DNA of 44,379 nt from Streptococcus mitis (GTDB lineage Bacteria; Bacillota; Bacilli; Lactobacillales; Streptococcaceae): the NCBI RefSeq assembly GCF_001579045.1, contig NZ_KQ970262.1:61714-106092 (forward strand), in the 5' to 3' direction. The notes beneath the pieces are model-generated. The model saw only the letters and a list, made by a program, of their open reading frames with translations, was not told where the DNA came from and ran no database searches. Position numbers and translations under genes: made by a program. This document shows, in pieces, positions 36,664 to 44,379 of this stretch. Position 1 is the stretch's first letter. Each line of letters opens with the position of its first letter.

Positions 36664-38887
36664 GAATTTCCCCCTTCCCCTAATTTACCTGAGTTTTCTG
36701 TTGCTTTGGCTTTACTACGCTATTTTCTCAGCGTCCTATCTAGCGCTGTTGGGTTTCGTTTTTCTGCTAGTCTGTCTCTTTTTCCAATTTCCTTGGAAAC
36801 TTGCTGGAAAAGTTCTAGTTATTTGCGGAATCTTTGCCTTCTGGTTTCTGTTTCAAACTTGGCAACAGAGTCAAGCGAGTCAAAATTTGGCGGATTCTGT
36901 TGAAAGGGTACGGATTTTACCAGACACTATTAAGGTCAATGGTGACAGTCTATCCTTTCGTGGCAAGTCTGATGGACGCATTTTTCAAGTTTATTATAAA
37001 CTCCAGTCCGAGGAGGAGAAAGAGCAATTTCAAGCCTTAACAAACCTTCATGAGATAGAACTTGAAGGAAAACTTTCGGAGCCAGAAGGGCAGAGAAATT
37101 TTGGTGGCTTTGACTACCAAGCCTATCTGAAGACTCAGGGAATTTACCAGACTCTCAATATCAAAAAAATCAAGTCACTTCAAAAGGTTGGTAGTTGGGA
37201 TATAGGTGAAAACCTGTCCAGTTTACGCCGTAAGGCTGTAGTTTGGATTAAGACACAATTTCCAGACCCTATGCGCAATTACATGACGGGGCTTCTATTA
37301 GGACATCTGGATACAGACTTTGAGGAGATGAATGAGCTTTATTCTAGTCTAGGAATTATCCACCTATTTGCCTTATCAGGCATGCAGGTAGGTTTTTTCA
37401 TGGATGGATTTAAGAAACTTCTCTTGCGATTGGGCTTGACCCAAGAAAAGTTGAAATGGCTGATTTATCCTTTTTCTCTTATTTATTCAGGGCTAACAGG
37501 ATTTTCAGCATCAGTCATTCGCAGTCTCTTGCAAAAGTTACTGGCTCAACATGGTGTTAAGGGCTTGGATAATTTTGCCTTGACGGTTCTTGTCCTCTTT
37601 ATTATCATGCCCAACTTTTTCTTGACAGCAGGAGGAGTTTTGTCATGTGCTTATGCTTTTATCTTGACTATGACCAGCAAAGAAGAGGAGGGGCTTAAGG
37701 CTGTTGCTAGAGAAAGTCTAGTCATTTCCTTGGGAATACTGCCCATTCTGTCCTTCTATTTTGCGGAATTTCAACCTTGGTCCATCCTTTTGACCTTTGT
37801 CTTTTCCTTTCTATTTGACTTGGTCTTCTTACCGCTCTTGTCTATTTTATTTGCCCTTTCCTTTCTCTATCCAGTCATTCAGCTTAATTTTCTTTTTGAG
37901 TGGTTGGAGGGAATGATTCGCTTTGTATCACAGGTGGCAAGTAGACCGCTTGTCTTTGGACAACCTAATGCGTGGCTTTTAATTTTATTGTTAATTTCTT
38001 TGGCTTTAGTTTATGATTTGAGGAAAAACATTAAAAGGCTAGCAGTATTGAGCTTGTTGATTACAGGGCTCTTTTTCTTGACCAAGCATCCACTGGAAAA
38101 TGAAATTACCATGCTGGATGTTGGGCAAGGGGAAAGTATTTTCCTAAGGGATGTAACTGGGAAAACCATTCTTATAGATGTTGGTGGCAAGGCAGAATCT
38201 GATAAGAAAATCGAAAAATGGCAAGAAAAGGCGACGACCAGCAATGCCCAGAGAAGCTTGATACCCTATCTTAAAAGTCGAGGAGTGAGCAAGATTAACC
38301 AGCTGATTTTGACCAACACGGACAAGGAACATATTGGAGATTTGTTGGAGGTTAGCAAGGCATTCCATGTAGGCGAAATTTTAGTGTCAAAAGGTAGTCT
38401 GAAACAGAAGGAATTTGTAGCAGAACTACAGGCGACTCAAACTAAAGTGCGTAGTGTGATAGTGGGAGAGAATTTGCCAATTTTCGGAAGTCAGTTAGAA
38501 GTCCTATATCCAAGGAAAATTGGAGATGGAGGGCATGAAGATTCCTTGGTTCTGTATGGGAAACTTTTGGATAAATATTTTCTTTTCACAGGAAATTTGG
38601 AGGAGAAAGGAGAGAAGGATTTGCTGAAGCACTATTCAGACCTAGAGGTGGATGTTTTGAAAGCTGGTCAACATGGCTCTAAAAAATCATCAAGTTCAGC
38701 CTTTCTAGAAAAACTCAAACCAGAGCTTACTCTTATCTCAGTTGGAAAGAGCAATCGAACGAAACTCCCCCATCAGGAAACCTTGACACGACTGCAAGGT
38801 ATCAATAGCAAAGTTTATCGAACTGACCAGCATGGAGCTATACGCTTTAAAGGGTGGAATAGTTGGAAAATCGAAAGTGTTCGTTAG
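36647..38887 (+). CDS. comEC: Competence DNA channel ComEC
   Basis: ComEC carries single-stranded DNA across the membrane. The 746-residue protein has N-terminal membrane helices with a DUF4131 extracellular domain (about 1-170), the central Competence domain with multiple membrane helices (about 200-480, LFALSGMQVGFFMDGFKKL), and a C-terminal metallo-beta-lactamase-like domain (about 495-746, ITMLDVGQGESIFLRD). In that last domain the canonical HxDxDH motif reads NTDKEH, so the first His and one Asp are changed. The gene is full length and intact. It overlaps comEA and probably depends on coupled translation, since its own ribosome site is weak. Confidence 0.95.
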   Translation: MLQWIKNFPLPLIYLSFLLLWLYYAIFSASYLALLGFVFLLVCLFFQFPWKLAGKVLVICGIFAFWFLFQTWQQSQASQNLADSVERVRILPDTIKVNGDSLSFRGKSDGRIFQVYYKLQSEEEKEQFQALTNLHEIELEGKLSEPEGQRNFGGFDYQAYLKTQGIYQTLNIKKIKSLQKVGSWDIGENLSSLRRKAVVWIKTQFPDPMRNYMTGLLLGHLDTDFEEMNELYSSLGIIHLFALSGMQVGFFMDGFKKLLLRLGLTQEKLKWLIYPFSLIYSGLTGFSASVIRSLLQKLLAQHGVKGLDNFALTVLVLFIIMPNFFLTAGGVLSCAYAFILTMTSKEEEGLKAVARESLVISLGILPILSFYFAEFQPWSILLTFVFSFLFDLVFLPLLSILFALSFLYPVIQLNFLFEWLEGMIRFVSQVASRPLVFGQPNAWLLILLLISLALVYDLRKNIKRLAVLSLLITGLFFLTKHPLENEITMLDVGQGESIFLRDVTGKTILIDVGGKAESDKKIEKWQEKATTSNAQRSLIPYLKSRGVSKINQLILTNTDKEHIGDLLEVSKAFHVGEILVSKGSLKQKEFVAELQATQTKVRSVIVGENLPIFGSQLEVLYPRKIGDGGHEDSLVLYGKLLDKYFLFTGNLEEKGEKDLLKHYSDLEVDVLKAGQHGSKKSSSSAFLEKLKPELTLISVGKSNRTKLPHQETLTRLQGINSKVYRTDQHGAIRFKGWNSWKIESVR

Positions 38888-38929
38888 GAAGAAAAATGTT
38901 ATAGAATATTAAAATAAACTGAAAATTTG

Positions 38930-38958
38930 TTGCATAATAATGATAAATACGATACAAT
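38930..38958 (+). promoter_or_regulatory. Promoter upstream of the ABC transporter region
   Basis: TTGCAT (38930-38935), 17 bases, TACAAT (38953-38958). It would transcribe a decayed short ORF and then the ABC pair. Confidence 0.55.
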
Positions 38959-38991
38959 GAAAGTGTTTACAATATCGATTATATAAATGCA

Positions 38992-39162
38992 ATGAAACCA
39001 TTAAAAATTTTCAAAAGTCGTTTAATTAGTTAATTTTTGATTGTTGGTCTTTTTCAGTCCAGTGTATCTGCTGTGAGCGTCCTTAAAATTTATCGGTATG
39101 ATTGGAATACTGTTTGAGAATATAGTACGAACTATCACAGTATCATTATAATATATATATGA
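38992..39162 (+). pseudogene. Decayed short ORF, possible remnant of a secreted peptide gene
   Basis: Starting at ATG 38992 the frame reads MKPLKIFKSRLIS, then stop (39031), then FLIVGLFQSSVSAVSVLKIY and RYDWNTV, then stop (39115), then EYSTNYHSI and a further stop at 39160. Ignoring the stops, it looks like a basic leader, a hydrophobic core with an A-V-S-A-type cleavage region and a short aromatic-rich mature part. No ribosome site stands before the ATG. It occupies the middle of the 376-base gap between comEC and the ABC genes; the remainder is AT-rich with nothing else recognised. The interpretation is weak. Confidence 0.3.
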
Positions 39163-39263
39163 GTATAACATTGATGGTGGTTGAAATTACGATTTTTTAG
39201 AGACATAAATTATTACAACGGTGGTTGTTAATCTTTCAAGAGTGATAAAAAGGAGGGCTAGAT

Positions 39264-39851
39264 ATGTTGCAGCTTACTCATGTGACCTTAAAAACGCGAC
39301 AAGTCATCTTACAAGATGTTGATTTTACATTTGAAAAGGGTAGGATTTATGGTATTCTTGCTATAAATGGCTCTGGAAAGACGACACTGTTCCGTGCCAT
39401 TAGCAATTTAATTCCTATAAGTAGCGGAAATATCGCAGTCTCTCCTTCTTTGTTTTATTATGAGAGTATTGAATGGCTGGATGGAAACTTAAGTGGGATG
39501 GACTACCTTCGTCTTATCAAAAACATCTGGAAGTCAGGGATGAACTTGGGGGATGAAATTGCCTATTGGGAAATGTCTGACTATATCAGCCTTCCCATTC
39601 GCAAGTATTCCTTAGGCATGAAGCAACGCTTGGTCATTGCCATGTATTTCCTCAGTCAGGCGAAATGCTGGCTTATGGATGAGATTACAAATGGCTTAGA
39701 TGAGTATTATCGACAGAAGTTTTTTGATAGGCTAGCACAAATCGATGGACAAGAACAGCTGGTTCTTTTAAGTTCCCACTATAAGGAAGAGTTGGTTGAT
39801 GTCTGCGATAGAGTAGTAACCATTCATCAGGGGCAGATAGAAGAGGTTTAG
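39264..39851 (+). CDS. ABC transporter ATP-binding protein
   Basis: A 195-residue ABC ATPase, shorter than usual. Walker A is GILAINGSGKTTLFRAI, the signature is KYSLGMKQRLVIAMYFL (SLGMKQ in place of LSGGQ, as in many drug, lantibiotic and Nat-type exporters), Walker B is CWLMDEITNGLD, and the switch His lies in LLSSHYKEEL. A GGAGGG ribosome site precedes the ATG. The permease gene follows after 3 bases. The pair most likely forms an ABC-2-like exporter; no substrate can be named from sequence. Confidence 0.88.
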   Translation: MLQLTHVTLKTRQVILQDVDFTFEKGRIYGILAINGSGKTTLFRAISNLIPISSGNIAVSPSLFYYESIEWLDGNLSGMDYLRLIKNIWKSGMNLGDEIAYWEMSDYISLPIRKYSLGMKQRLVIAMYFLSQAKCWLMDEITNGLDEYYRQKFFDRLAQIDGQEQLVLLSSHYKEELVDVCDRVVTIHQGQIEEV

Positions 39852-39854
39852 TTT

Positions 39855-41039
39855 ATGAAAGATGTTAGTCTATTTTTATTAAAAAAAGTTTTCAAAAGTC
39901 GCTTAAACTGGATTATCTTAGCTTTATTTGTATCTGGACTCGGTGTTACCTTTTATTTTAATAGTCAGACTGCAAACTCCGTCAGCTTGGAGAGCGAGTT
40001 GGAAACCCGTCTTGTAAAAGATGAGAGAGTCATCAATGAATATGAAGAGAATCTCTCCCAAATATCTGATACCAACTCGGAGGAATACCAGATTGCTAAA
40101 ATTAATTTAGAATCGCAAAAAAATCTTTTGACTCAAAAGAAAGAAATTCTGGCTTTGTTAAAAGAAGGACGCTGGAAAGAAGCCTACTATTTGCAGTGGC
40201 AGGATGAAGAGAAGAATTATGAAGTTATGTCAAATGAACCGACTGCTAGCTCTGACTTTAAAATGGCGGTTGACCGCCAACGAAAGATTTACCAAGCCCT
40301 GTATCCCTTGAACATAAAAGCGCACAATTTAGTTTATCCGACCCACGGTATTGATCAGATTGTCTGGATTTTAGAGGTTATCATCCCAAGCTTGCTTGTG
40401 GTTGCTATTATTTTTATGCTAACGCAACTATTTGCAGAAAGATATCAAAATCATCTGGATACAGCTCAATTATATCCTTTTTCAAAAGTGGCATTTGCCA
40501 TGTCCTCCCTTGGAGTTGGAGTGGGCTATGTAACTGTGCTGTTTATCGGAATCAGCGGATTTTCTTTTCTAGTGGGAAGTCTGATAAGTGGTTTTGGACA
40601 GTTAGATTATCCCTACCCGATTTATAGCTTAGTGAATCAAGAGGTAACTATTGGAAAGATACAAGATGTGTTATTTCCTGGCTTGTTCTTAGCTTTCTTA
40701 TCCTTTATCGTCATTGTGGAAGTAGTGTACTTGATTGCTTACTTTTTCAAGCAAAAAATGCCTGTCCTTTTTCTTTCACTCATTGGGATTGTTGGCTTAT
40801 TGTTTGGAATCCAAACAATTCAGCCTCTTCAAAGGATTGCACATCTGATTCCCTTTACTTACTTGCGCTCAGTGGAGATTTTGTCTGGAAGATTACCTAA
40901 GCAAATTGATAATGTCAATCTGAATTGGGGTATGGGGCTAGTCTTACTTCCTTGCTTGATTATCCTTTTGTTAGTGGGGATCCTATTTATCGAAAGATGG
41001 GGAAGTTCACGTAAAAGGGAAGTTTTTAATAGATTCTAG
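39855..41039 (+). CDS. ABC transporter permease (ABC-2-like)
   Basis: A 394-residue membrane protein. One membrane helix lies at about residues 18-35 (LNWIILALFVSGLGVTFYF), then a long charged extracytoplasmic region (about 36-165, rich in Glu and Lys with coiled-coil character), then about five helices from residue 175 to the C-terminus (for example IIPSLLVVAIIFMLTQLFA and FLSLIGIVGLLFGIQTI). This layout is common in ABC exporters of peptides or in self-protection systems. It shares a transcript with the ATPase and ends before a strong terminator. I do not recognise a named family member. Confidence 0.82.
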   Translation: MKDVSLFLLKKVFKSRLNWIILALFVSGLGVTFYFNSQTANSVSLESELETRLVKDERVINEYEENLSQISDTNSEEYQIAKINLESQKNLLTQKKEILALLKEGRWKEAYYLQWQDEEKNYEVMSNEPTASSDFKMAVDRQRKIYQALYPLNIKAHNLVYPTHGIDQIVWILEVIIPSLLVVAIIFMLTQLFAERYQNHLDTAQLYPFSKVAFAMSSLGVGVGYVTVLFIGISGFSFLVGSLISGFGQLDYPYPIYSLVNQEVTIGKIQDVLFPGLFLAFLSFIVIVEVVYLIAYFFKQKMPVLFLSLIGIVGLLFGIQTIQPLQRIAHLIPFTYLRSVEILSGRLPKQIDNVNLNWGMGLVLLPCLIILLLVGILFIERWGSSRKREVFNRF

Positions 41040-41073
41040 CATTCCTATACGGAAAACAAGTAAAAACTAACAT

Positions 41074-41105
41074 AGAGAGGGAATCAACTTGATTCTCTCT
41101 TTTTG
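41074..41105 (+). terminator. Terminator after the ABC pair
   Basis: AGAGAGGGAATCA pairs with TGATTCTCTCT (one bulged base) around a short loop, followed by five T residues. Confidence 0.85.
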
Positions 41106-41162
41106 ATTCGAAAACCAAGTCAAAATATAAACACAAACTTTTCAAAAAAATAACTTTTTATC

Positions 41163-41191
41163 TTGACAAGAGCTAGAAAACTTGGTATCAT
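41163..41191 (+). promoter_or_regulatory. Promoter of infC-rpmI-rplT
   Basis: A consensus TTGACA (41163-41168), 17-base spacer and TATCAT (41186-41191). Transcription should start near 41198, giving a leader of about 158 bases. Confidence 0.8.
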
Positions 41192-41198
41192 ATAAAAG

Positions 41199-41343
41199 TT
41201 GAGAAAAGCAGAAGTGAGAGCTTCTCGCCTTGTGACATTAAGTTGCCTGGCCCTACGGATGAAAAGTTTCTAAGAAACGCTATCATAACGTGCGGGCTTG
41301 TATATTTACGAGTCCGCTATTGTTTTTCTCTAATAAAACAAAA
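41199..41343 (+). ncRNA. L20-type autoregulatory leader with attenuator hairpin
   Basis: The leader ends in a strong terminator: GCGGGCTTGT (41292-41301) pairs at all ten positions with ACGAGTCCGC (41308-41317), allowing two G-U pairs, loop of 6 bases, followed by TATTGTTTTT. A terminator placed inside a leader just before infC is the hallmark of the Gram-positive infC-rpmI-rplT attenuator, where ribosomal protein L20 binds the leader and favours termination. The upstream part (41215-41290) would hold the L20-binding and anti-terminator structure; I see GAGAGCTTCTC there but have not folded it. Confidence 0.75.
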
Positions 41344-41355
41344 GAGGTGAAAACC

Positions 41356-41877
41356 ATAGCAAAGCAAGACTTATTCATCAATGATGAGATTCGTGTACGT
41401 GAAGTTCGCTTGATTGGTCTTGAAGGAGAACAGCTAGGCATCAAGCCACTCAGTGAAGCGCAAGCTTTGGCTGATAACGCTAATGTTGACCTAGTATTGA
41501 TTCAACCCCAAGCCAAACCACCTGTTGCAAAAATTATGGACTACGGTAAGTTCAAATTTGAGTACCAGAAGAAGCAAAAAGAACAACGTAAAAAACAAAG
41601 TGTTGTTACTGTGAAAGAAGTTCGTCTAAGTCCAACGATTGACAAGGGTGACTTTGATACAAAACTTCGCAATGCACGCAAATTCCTTGAAAAAGGAAAT
41701 AAAGTTAAGGTATCTATTCGCTTTAAGGGTCGTATGATTACCCATAAAGAGATTGGTGCAAAAGTTTTAGCCGAGTTTGCTGAAGCAACTCAAGATATTG
41801 CCATCATCGAACAACGTGCTAAAATGGATGGACGTCAAATGTTCATGCAATTGGCGCCAGCGACTGACAAAAAATAA
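41356..41877 (+). CDS. infC: Translation initiation factor IF-3
   Basis: IF-3 keeps ribosomal subunits apart and checks start-codon pairing. The protein has the N-terminal domain ([20 protein letters not shown]), a lysine-rich linker ([15 protein letters not shown]) and the C-terminal domain ([32 protein letters not shown]). I place the start at ATA 41356: AGAGG stands 8 bases upstream and homology begins right after, giving 174 residues. Non-AUG starts of this kind are known for infC and allow IF-3 to limit its own translation. The GTG at 41347 sits on the ribosome site, and the ATG at 41290 lies before the attenuator, so both are unlikely. rpmI and rplT follow. Confidence 0.92.
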
Positions 41878-41909
41878 TTGTCAGAAAGTTAAATAAAGGA
41901 GAAAAAATC

Positions 41910-42110
41910 ATGCCAAAACAAAAAACACACCGCGCATCAGCTAAACGTTTCAAACGTACAAGTTCTGGTGGACTTAAACGTTTCCGTGCTTACACTTCTC
42001 ACCGTTTCCACGGAAAAACTAAGAAACAACGTCGTCATCTTCGTAAAGCATCTATGGTGCATTCAGGAGATTACAAACGTATCAAAGCAATGCTTACTCG
42101 CTTGAAATAA
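41910..42110 (+). CDS. rpmI: 50S ribosomal protein L35
   Basis: A 66-residue, very basic ribosomal protein. It has the L35 signature [20 protein letters not shown] and ends [11 protein letters not shown]. It lies 32 bases after infC with an AAAGGAG ribosome site and shares the L20-controlled transcript. Codon use is that of highly expressed genes. Confidence 0.98.
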   Translation: MPKQKTHRASAKRFKRTSSGGLKRFRAYTSHRFHGKTKKQRRHLRKASMVHSGDYKRIKAMLTRLK

Positions 42111-42161
42111 TAGCTTGACTGTAAGTAAACAATTCTAGGAAATATTTGGAGGAAATAAAAC

Positions 42162-42521
42162 ATGGCACGTGTTAAAGGTGGCGTTGTATCACGCAAACGT
42201 CGTAAACGTATTCTTAAATTAGCAAAAGGTTACTATGGAGCTAAACACATCTTGTTCCGTACTGCAAAAGAACAAGTAATGAACTCTTACTACTATGCAT
42301 ACCGTGACCGTCGTCAGAAAAAACGTGACTTCCGCAAATTGTGGATCACTCGTATCAACGCGGCAGCTCGTATGAACGGACTTTCATACTCACAATTGAT
42401 GCATGGTTTGAAATTGGCTGAGATCGAAGTTAACCGTAAAATGCTTGCTGACTTGGCTGTTAACGATGCAGCAGCTTTCACAGCTCTTGCAGATGCAGCT
42501 AAAGCAAAACTTGGTAAATAA
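42162..42521 (+). CDS. rplT: 50S ribosomal protein L20
   Basis: L20 is an early assembly protein of the large subunit and the repressor of its own operon through the leader. The 119-residue protein starts [20 protein letters not shown], with the basic N-terminal extension that reaches into 23S rRNA, and has the globular C-terminal part ([20 protein letters not shown]). A TTGGAGGAA ribosome site precedes it. It is followed by a terminator. Confidence 0.98.
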   Translation: MARVKGGVVSRKRRKRILKLAKGYYGAKHILFRTAKEQVMNSYYYAYRDRRQKKRDFRKLWITRINAAARMNGLSYSQLMHGLKLAEIEVNRKMLADLAVNDAAAFTALADAAKAKLGK

Positions 42522-42529
42522 TAACAGAT

Positions 42530-42560
42530 AAGACTGGAACAGGATTGTCCCAGTCTTTTT
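42530..42560 (+). terminator. Terminator of infC-rpmI-rplT
   Basis: AAGACTGG (42530-42537) pairs with CCAGTCTT (42550-42557), followed by T residues. The gloA start is only 20 bases further, so gloA may be reached by readthrough. Confidence 0.85.
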
Positions 42561-42579
42561 AAAAATAAAGGAGAAAAAT

Positions 42580-42960
42580 ATGGCTTCAAAAATGCTACAC
42601 ACTTGCTTACGAGTAGAAAATCTTGAAAAATCAATCGCATTTTATCAAGATGCTTTTGCTTTTAAAGAATTGCGTCGTAGAGATTTTCCAGACCATGCCT
42701 TCACGATTGTCTATCTAGGTCTTGAGGGTGACGACTATGAGTTGGAGTTGACTTATAACTATGATCATGGTCCTTATGTGGTTGGAGATGGATTTGCCCA
42801 TATCGCCCTAAGTACACCTGATCTTGAGGCGCTTCATCAAGAGCATAGTGCCAAAGGCTATGAAGTTACTGAGCCAAATGGTTTACCAGGAACTGCACCT
42901 AACTATTACTTTGTCAAAGACCCTGATGGCTACAAGGTCGAAGTCATTCGTGAAAAATAA
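42580..42960 (+). CDS. gloA: Lactoylglutathione lyase (glyoxalase I) family protein
   Basis: A 126-residue vicinal-oxygen-chelate protein. It has the GloA signatures LHTCLRVENLEKSIAFYQDAF and the DGFAHIALSTPDLEAL and DPDGYKVEVIRE blocks. Metal ligands of GloA are visible as H5, E55 (GDDYELELTYN), H73 and E121 in approximate positions. It would detoxify methylglyoxal, with another thiol if glutathione is scarce. A GGAG ribosome site is present. It may depend on readthrough from rplT, since no clear promoter is seen in the 58-base gap. Confidence 0.9.
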   Translation: MASKMLHTCLRVENLEKSIAFYQDAFAFKELRRRDFPDHAFTIVYLGLEGDDYELELTYNYDHGPYVVGDGFAHIALSTPDLEALHQEHSAKGYEVTEPNGLPGTAPNYYFVKDPDGYKVEVIREK

Positions 42961-42981
42961 GGCTCTTTCAAATACAGGATA

Positions 42982-43022
42982 ATTCAATTTGTGTAGCAGA
43001 AAGCTTACAAATAAAATTGAAT
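42982..43022. repeat. Inverted repeat between gloA and ccdA
   Basis: ATTCAATTT (42982-42990) is complementary to AAATTGAAT (43014-43022), with inner GTGTA/TTACA pairing possible. No T tract follows on the plus strand. It could be a weak terminator of gloA or a protein-binding site; nothing else is seen in the gap. Confidence 0.4.
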
Positions 43023-43065
43023 ATAGTAAAATAGGATTAGAAATCTTAAGAAAGTTGGTTCTTTA

Positions 43066-43773
43066 TTGGAAACGCTAGTATTTTCAATCTCCGTTTTTCT
43101 AGCAGGTGTTTTATCCTTTTTTTCTCCTTGTATTTTTCCTCTATTACCTGTTTATACTGGAATTTTATTGGATGATCAGGAAAGTGCAAAAAGTTTTTCC
43201 TTGTATGGGAGAAAGGTTCTCTGGTCGGGTTTGATTCGAACACTTTGCTTTATCGCAGGTATTTCTCTCATTTTCTTTATTCTAGGCTTTGGTGCTGGTT
43301 ACTTTGGTCATATTCTCTATGCAAATTGGTTTCGCTATACCATGGGTACGATTATCATTATTTTGGGCCTTCACCAGATGGAAATTTTTCATTTTAAGAA
43401 ATTAGAGGTTCAAAAAAGCTTTACTTTCAAAAAATCAGCAGCCAATCGTTATTGGTCTGCCTTTTTACTCGGTCTTACCTTTAGCTTCGGTTGGACGCCA
43501 TGTATCGGTCCAGTTTTAAGTTCTGTTTTAGCGCTTGCGGCTTCTGGGGGCAATGGTGCTTGGCAAGGAGCGATCTATACTCTTATTTACACTCTGGGGA
43601 TGGCCATTCCTTTCTTGGTTTTGGCGCTAGCATCAGGAGTAGTCATGCCATATTTTAGTAAAATCAAGCGTCATATGATGCTACTGAAGAAAATTGGTGG
43701 TTTGCTCATTATTTTAATGGGAATTTTGTTAATACTGGGACAAGTAAATGTTCTAGCTGGAATTTTTGAATAA
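43066..43773 (+). CDS. ccdA: CcdA-type thiol-disulfide membrane transporter
   Basis: A 235-residue membrane protein with six helices, of the CcdA/DsbD-beta family. It passes electrons from cytoplasmic thioredoxin to extracellular thioredoxin-like proteins through a pair of cysteines, here C22 in FFSPCIFPLLP and C146 in GWTPCIGPVLS. The start is TTG at 43066; the ribosome site is poor, but homology starts at once. It is followed 10 bases later by a lipoprotein thioredoxin. In the pneumococcus such pairs (CcdA1-Etrx1, CcdA2-Etrx2) repair surface methionine sulfoxide with MsrAB. Confidence 0.92.
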   Translation: METLVFSISVFLAGVLSFFSPCIFPLLPVYTGILLDDQESAKSFSLYGRKVLWSGLIRTLCFIAGISLIFFILGFGAGYFGHILYANWFRYTMGTIIIILGLHQMEIFHFKKLEVQKSFTFKKSAANRYWSAFLLGLTFSFGWTPCIGPVLSSVLALAASGGNGAWQGAIYTLIYTLGMAIPFLVLALASGVVMPYFSKIKRHMMLLKKIGGLLIILMGILLILGQVNVLAGIFE

Positions 43774-43783
43774 AGGAGAACAA

Positions 43784-44341
43784 ATGAAAAAAGTAATGTT
43801 TGCTGCCTTAAGCCTCTTGTCAATAGTTGTATTGATGGCCTGTGGTGAGGAAGAGACTAAAAAAACTCAAGCCCCACAACAGCCAAAACAAGAAACGACT
43901 GTACAACAAATCGCTGTTGGAAAAGAAGCTCCAGACTTCACCTTACAATCCATGGATGGTAAAGAAGTTAAGTTATCTGATTATAAGGGTAAAAAAGTCT
44001 ATTTGAAGTTTTGGGCTTCATGGTGTGGTCCATGTAAGAAAAGTATGCCTGAGTTGATGGAACTAGCGGCGAAACCAGATCGCGATTTCGAAATTCTTAG
44101 TGTCATTGCACCAGGAATTCAAGGTGAAAAAACTGTTGAGCAATTCCCCCAATGGTTCCAAGATCAAGGTTATAAGGATATCCCAGTGCTTTATGATACC
44201 AAAGCAACCACCTTCCAAGCTTATCAAATTCGAAGCATTCCTACAGAATATTTAATTGATAGCCAAGGAAAGATTGGGAAGATTCAATTTGGTGCTATCA
44301 GCAATGCGGATGCAGAAGCAGCCTTTAAAGAAATGAACTAG
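43784..44341 (+). CDS. Extracellular thioredoxin-like lipoprotein (Etrx/TlpA type)
   Basis: A 185-residue lipoprotein with a TlpA-like thioredoxin fold. The signal peptide ends in the lipobox LMAC (lipidated C20), then a Gln/Lys/Thr-rich linker, then the domain APDFTLQSMDGKEVKLSDYK with active site WCGPC (C81 and C84) and the cis-Pro region RSIPTEYLID. It should accept electrons from the preceding CcdA and reduce surface proteins. No msrAB gene follows; a terminator comes immediately, which favours the pneumococcal Etrx2-like arrangement. The ATG at 43784 has AAAGGAG upstream; an ATG 18 bases earlier overlaps the ccdA end and is not preferred. Confidence 0.92.
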   Translation: MKKVMFAALSLLSIVVLMACGEEETKKTQAPQQPKQETTVQQIAVGKEAPDFTLQSMDGKEVKLSDYKGKKVYLKFWASWCGPCKKSMPELMELAAKPDRDFEILSVIAPGIQGEKTVEQFPQWFQDQGYKDIPVLYDTKATTFQAYQIRSIPTEYLIDSQGKIGKIQFGAISNADAEAAFKEMN

Positions 44342-44348
44342 AATTGAT

Positions 44349-44379
44349 AAAATCTGATTACAAGATGTAGTCAGATTTT
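44349..44379 (+). terminator. Terminator of ccdA-etrx
   Basis: AAAATCTGA (44349-44357) pairs with TCAGATTTT (44371-44379); the window ends within the T tract. Confidence 0.8.

Noticed and set aside
39140-39165. A short TA run (five units) upstream of the ABC genes as another slippage site.
   Set aside because: It is short and not in a plausible coding region.

Overview
The window reads as a chromosomal segment from a naturally transformable mitis-group Streptococcus (S. mitis / S. pneumoniae / S. oralis neighbourhood). Supporting signs are low GC, promoters built on extended -10 (TGnTATAAT) boxes, two BOX elements, one 107-bp RUP element, a choline-binding phosphorylcholine esterase (Pce/CbpE), a com-box (TACGAATA) in front of comEA-comEC, and an enolase carrying the FYDKERKVY plasminogen-binding motif. 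No rRNA, tRNA, CRISPR array or intact insertion sequence was seen. Assignments rest on reading motifs and on memory of the families; no database search was run.

Layout. 1-5.8 kb: glycogen synthesis operon glgB-glgC-glgD-glgA with overlapping genes, a strong promoter and a cre-like site at the transcription start. 5.8-9.6 kb: HAD phosphatase, glycerate kinase, a convergent DUF1694 gene, then highly expressed eno. 9.6-14.1 kb: BOX element, then murA, a GNAT gene, spxR and map. 14.1-18.2 kb: ribF, the divergent yitT and degV genes, hup (HU), and a small lipoprotein gene. 18.3-23.7 kb: a LysR regulator (CpsY/MtaR type), lspA, an RluD-type pseudouridine synthase, and a tandem pair of pce genes. 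23.7-27 kb: proline synthesis proB-proA-proC. 27.1-35.2 kb: tmk-holB-yabA-rsmI, trmFO behind a repeat-bearing leader, pyrH-frr-cvfB-yozE, and phoH. 35.2-38.9 kb: RUP, a GNAT pseudogene, and the competence genes comEA-comEC. 38.9-41.1 kb: a decayed short ORF and an ABC ATPase/permease pair. 41.1-44.4 kb: infC-rpmI-rplT with an attenuator leader, gloA, and the thiol-disulfide pair ccdA-etrx.

Most of the content is housekeeping. The most unusual item is the first pce copy (20590-21772). It keeps the metal-binding residues of Pce but has lost nearly all choline-binding repeats. Its start and its body are in different frames, separated by a (TA)11 tract inside the membrane-segment codons. One more TA unit, or two fewer, would restore the frame, so this looks like a dinucleotide slippage switch for a second, differently anchored phosphorylcholine esterase. 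Other notable items are two apparently leaderless genes (ribF and DUF1694) with the same -10-to-ATG geometry, a trmFO leader holding a 49-bp tandem repeat with terminator-like hairpins, an ATA start codon for infC, and a GNAT gene broken by a single in-frame TAG.
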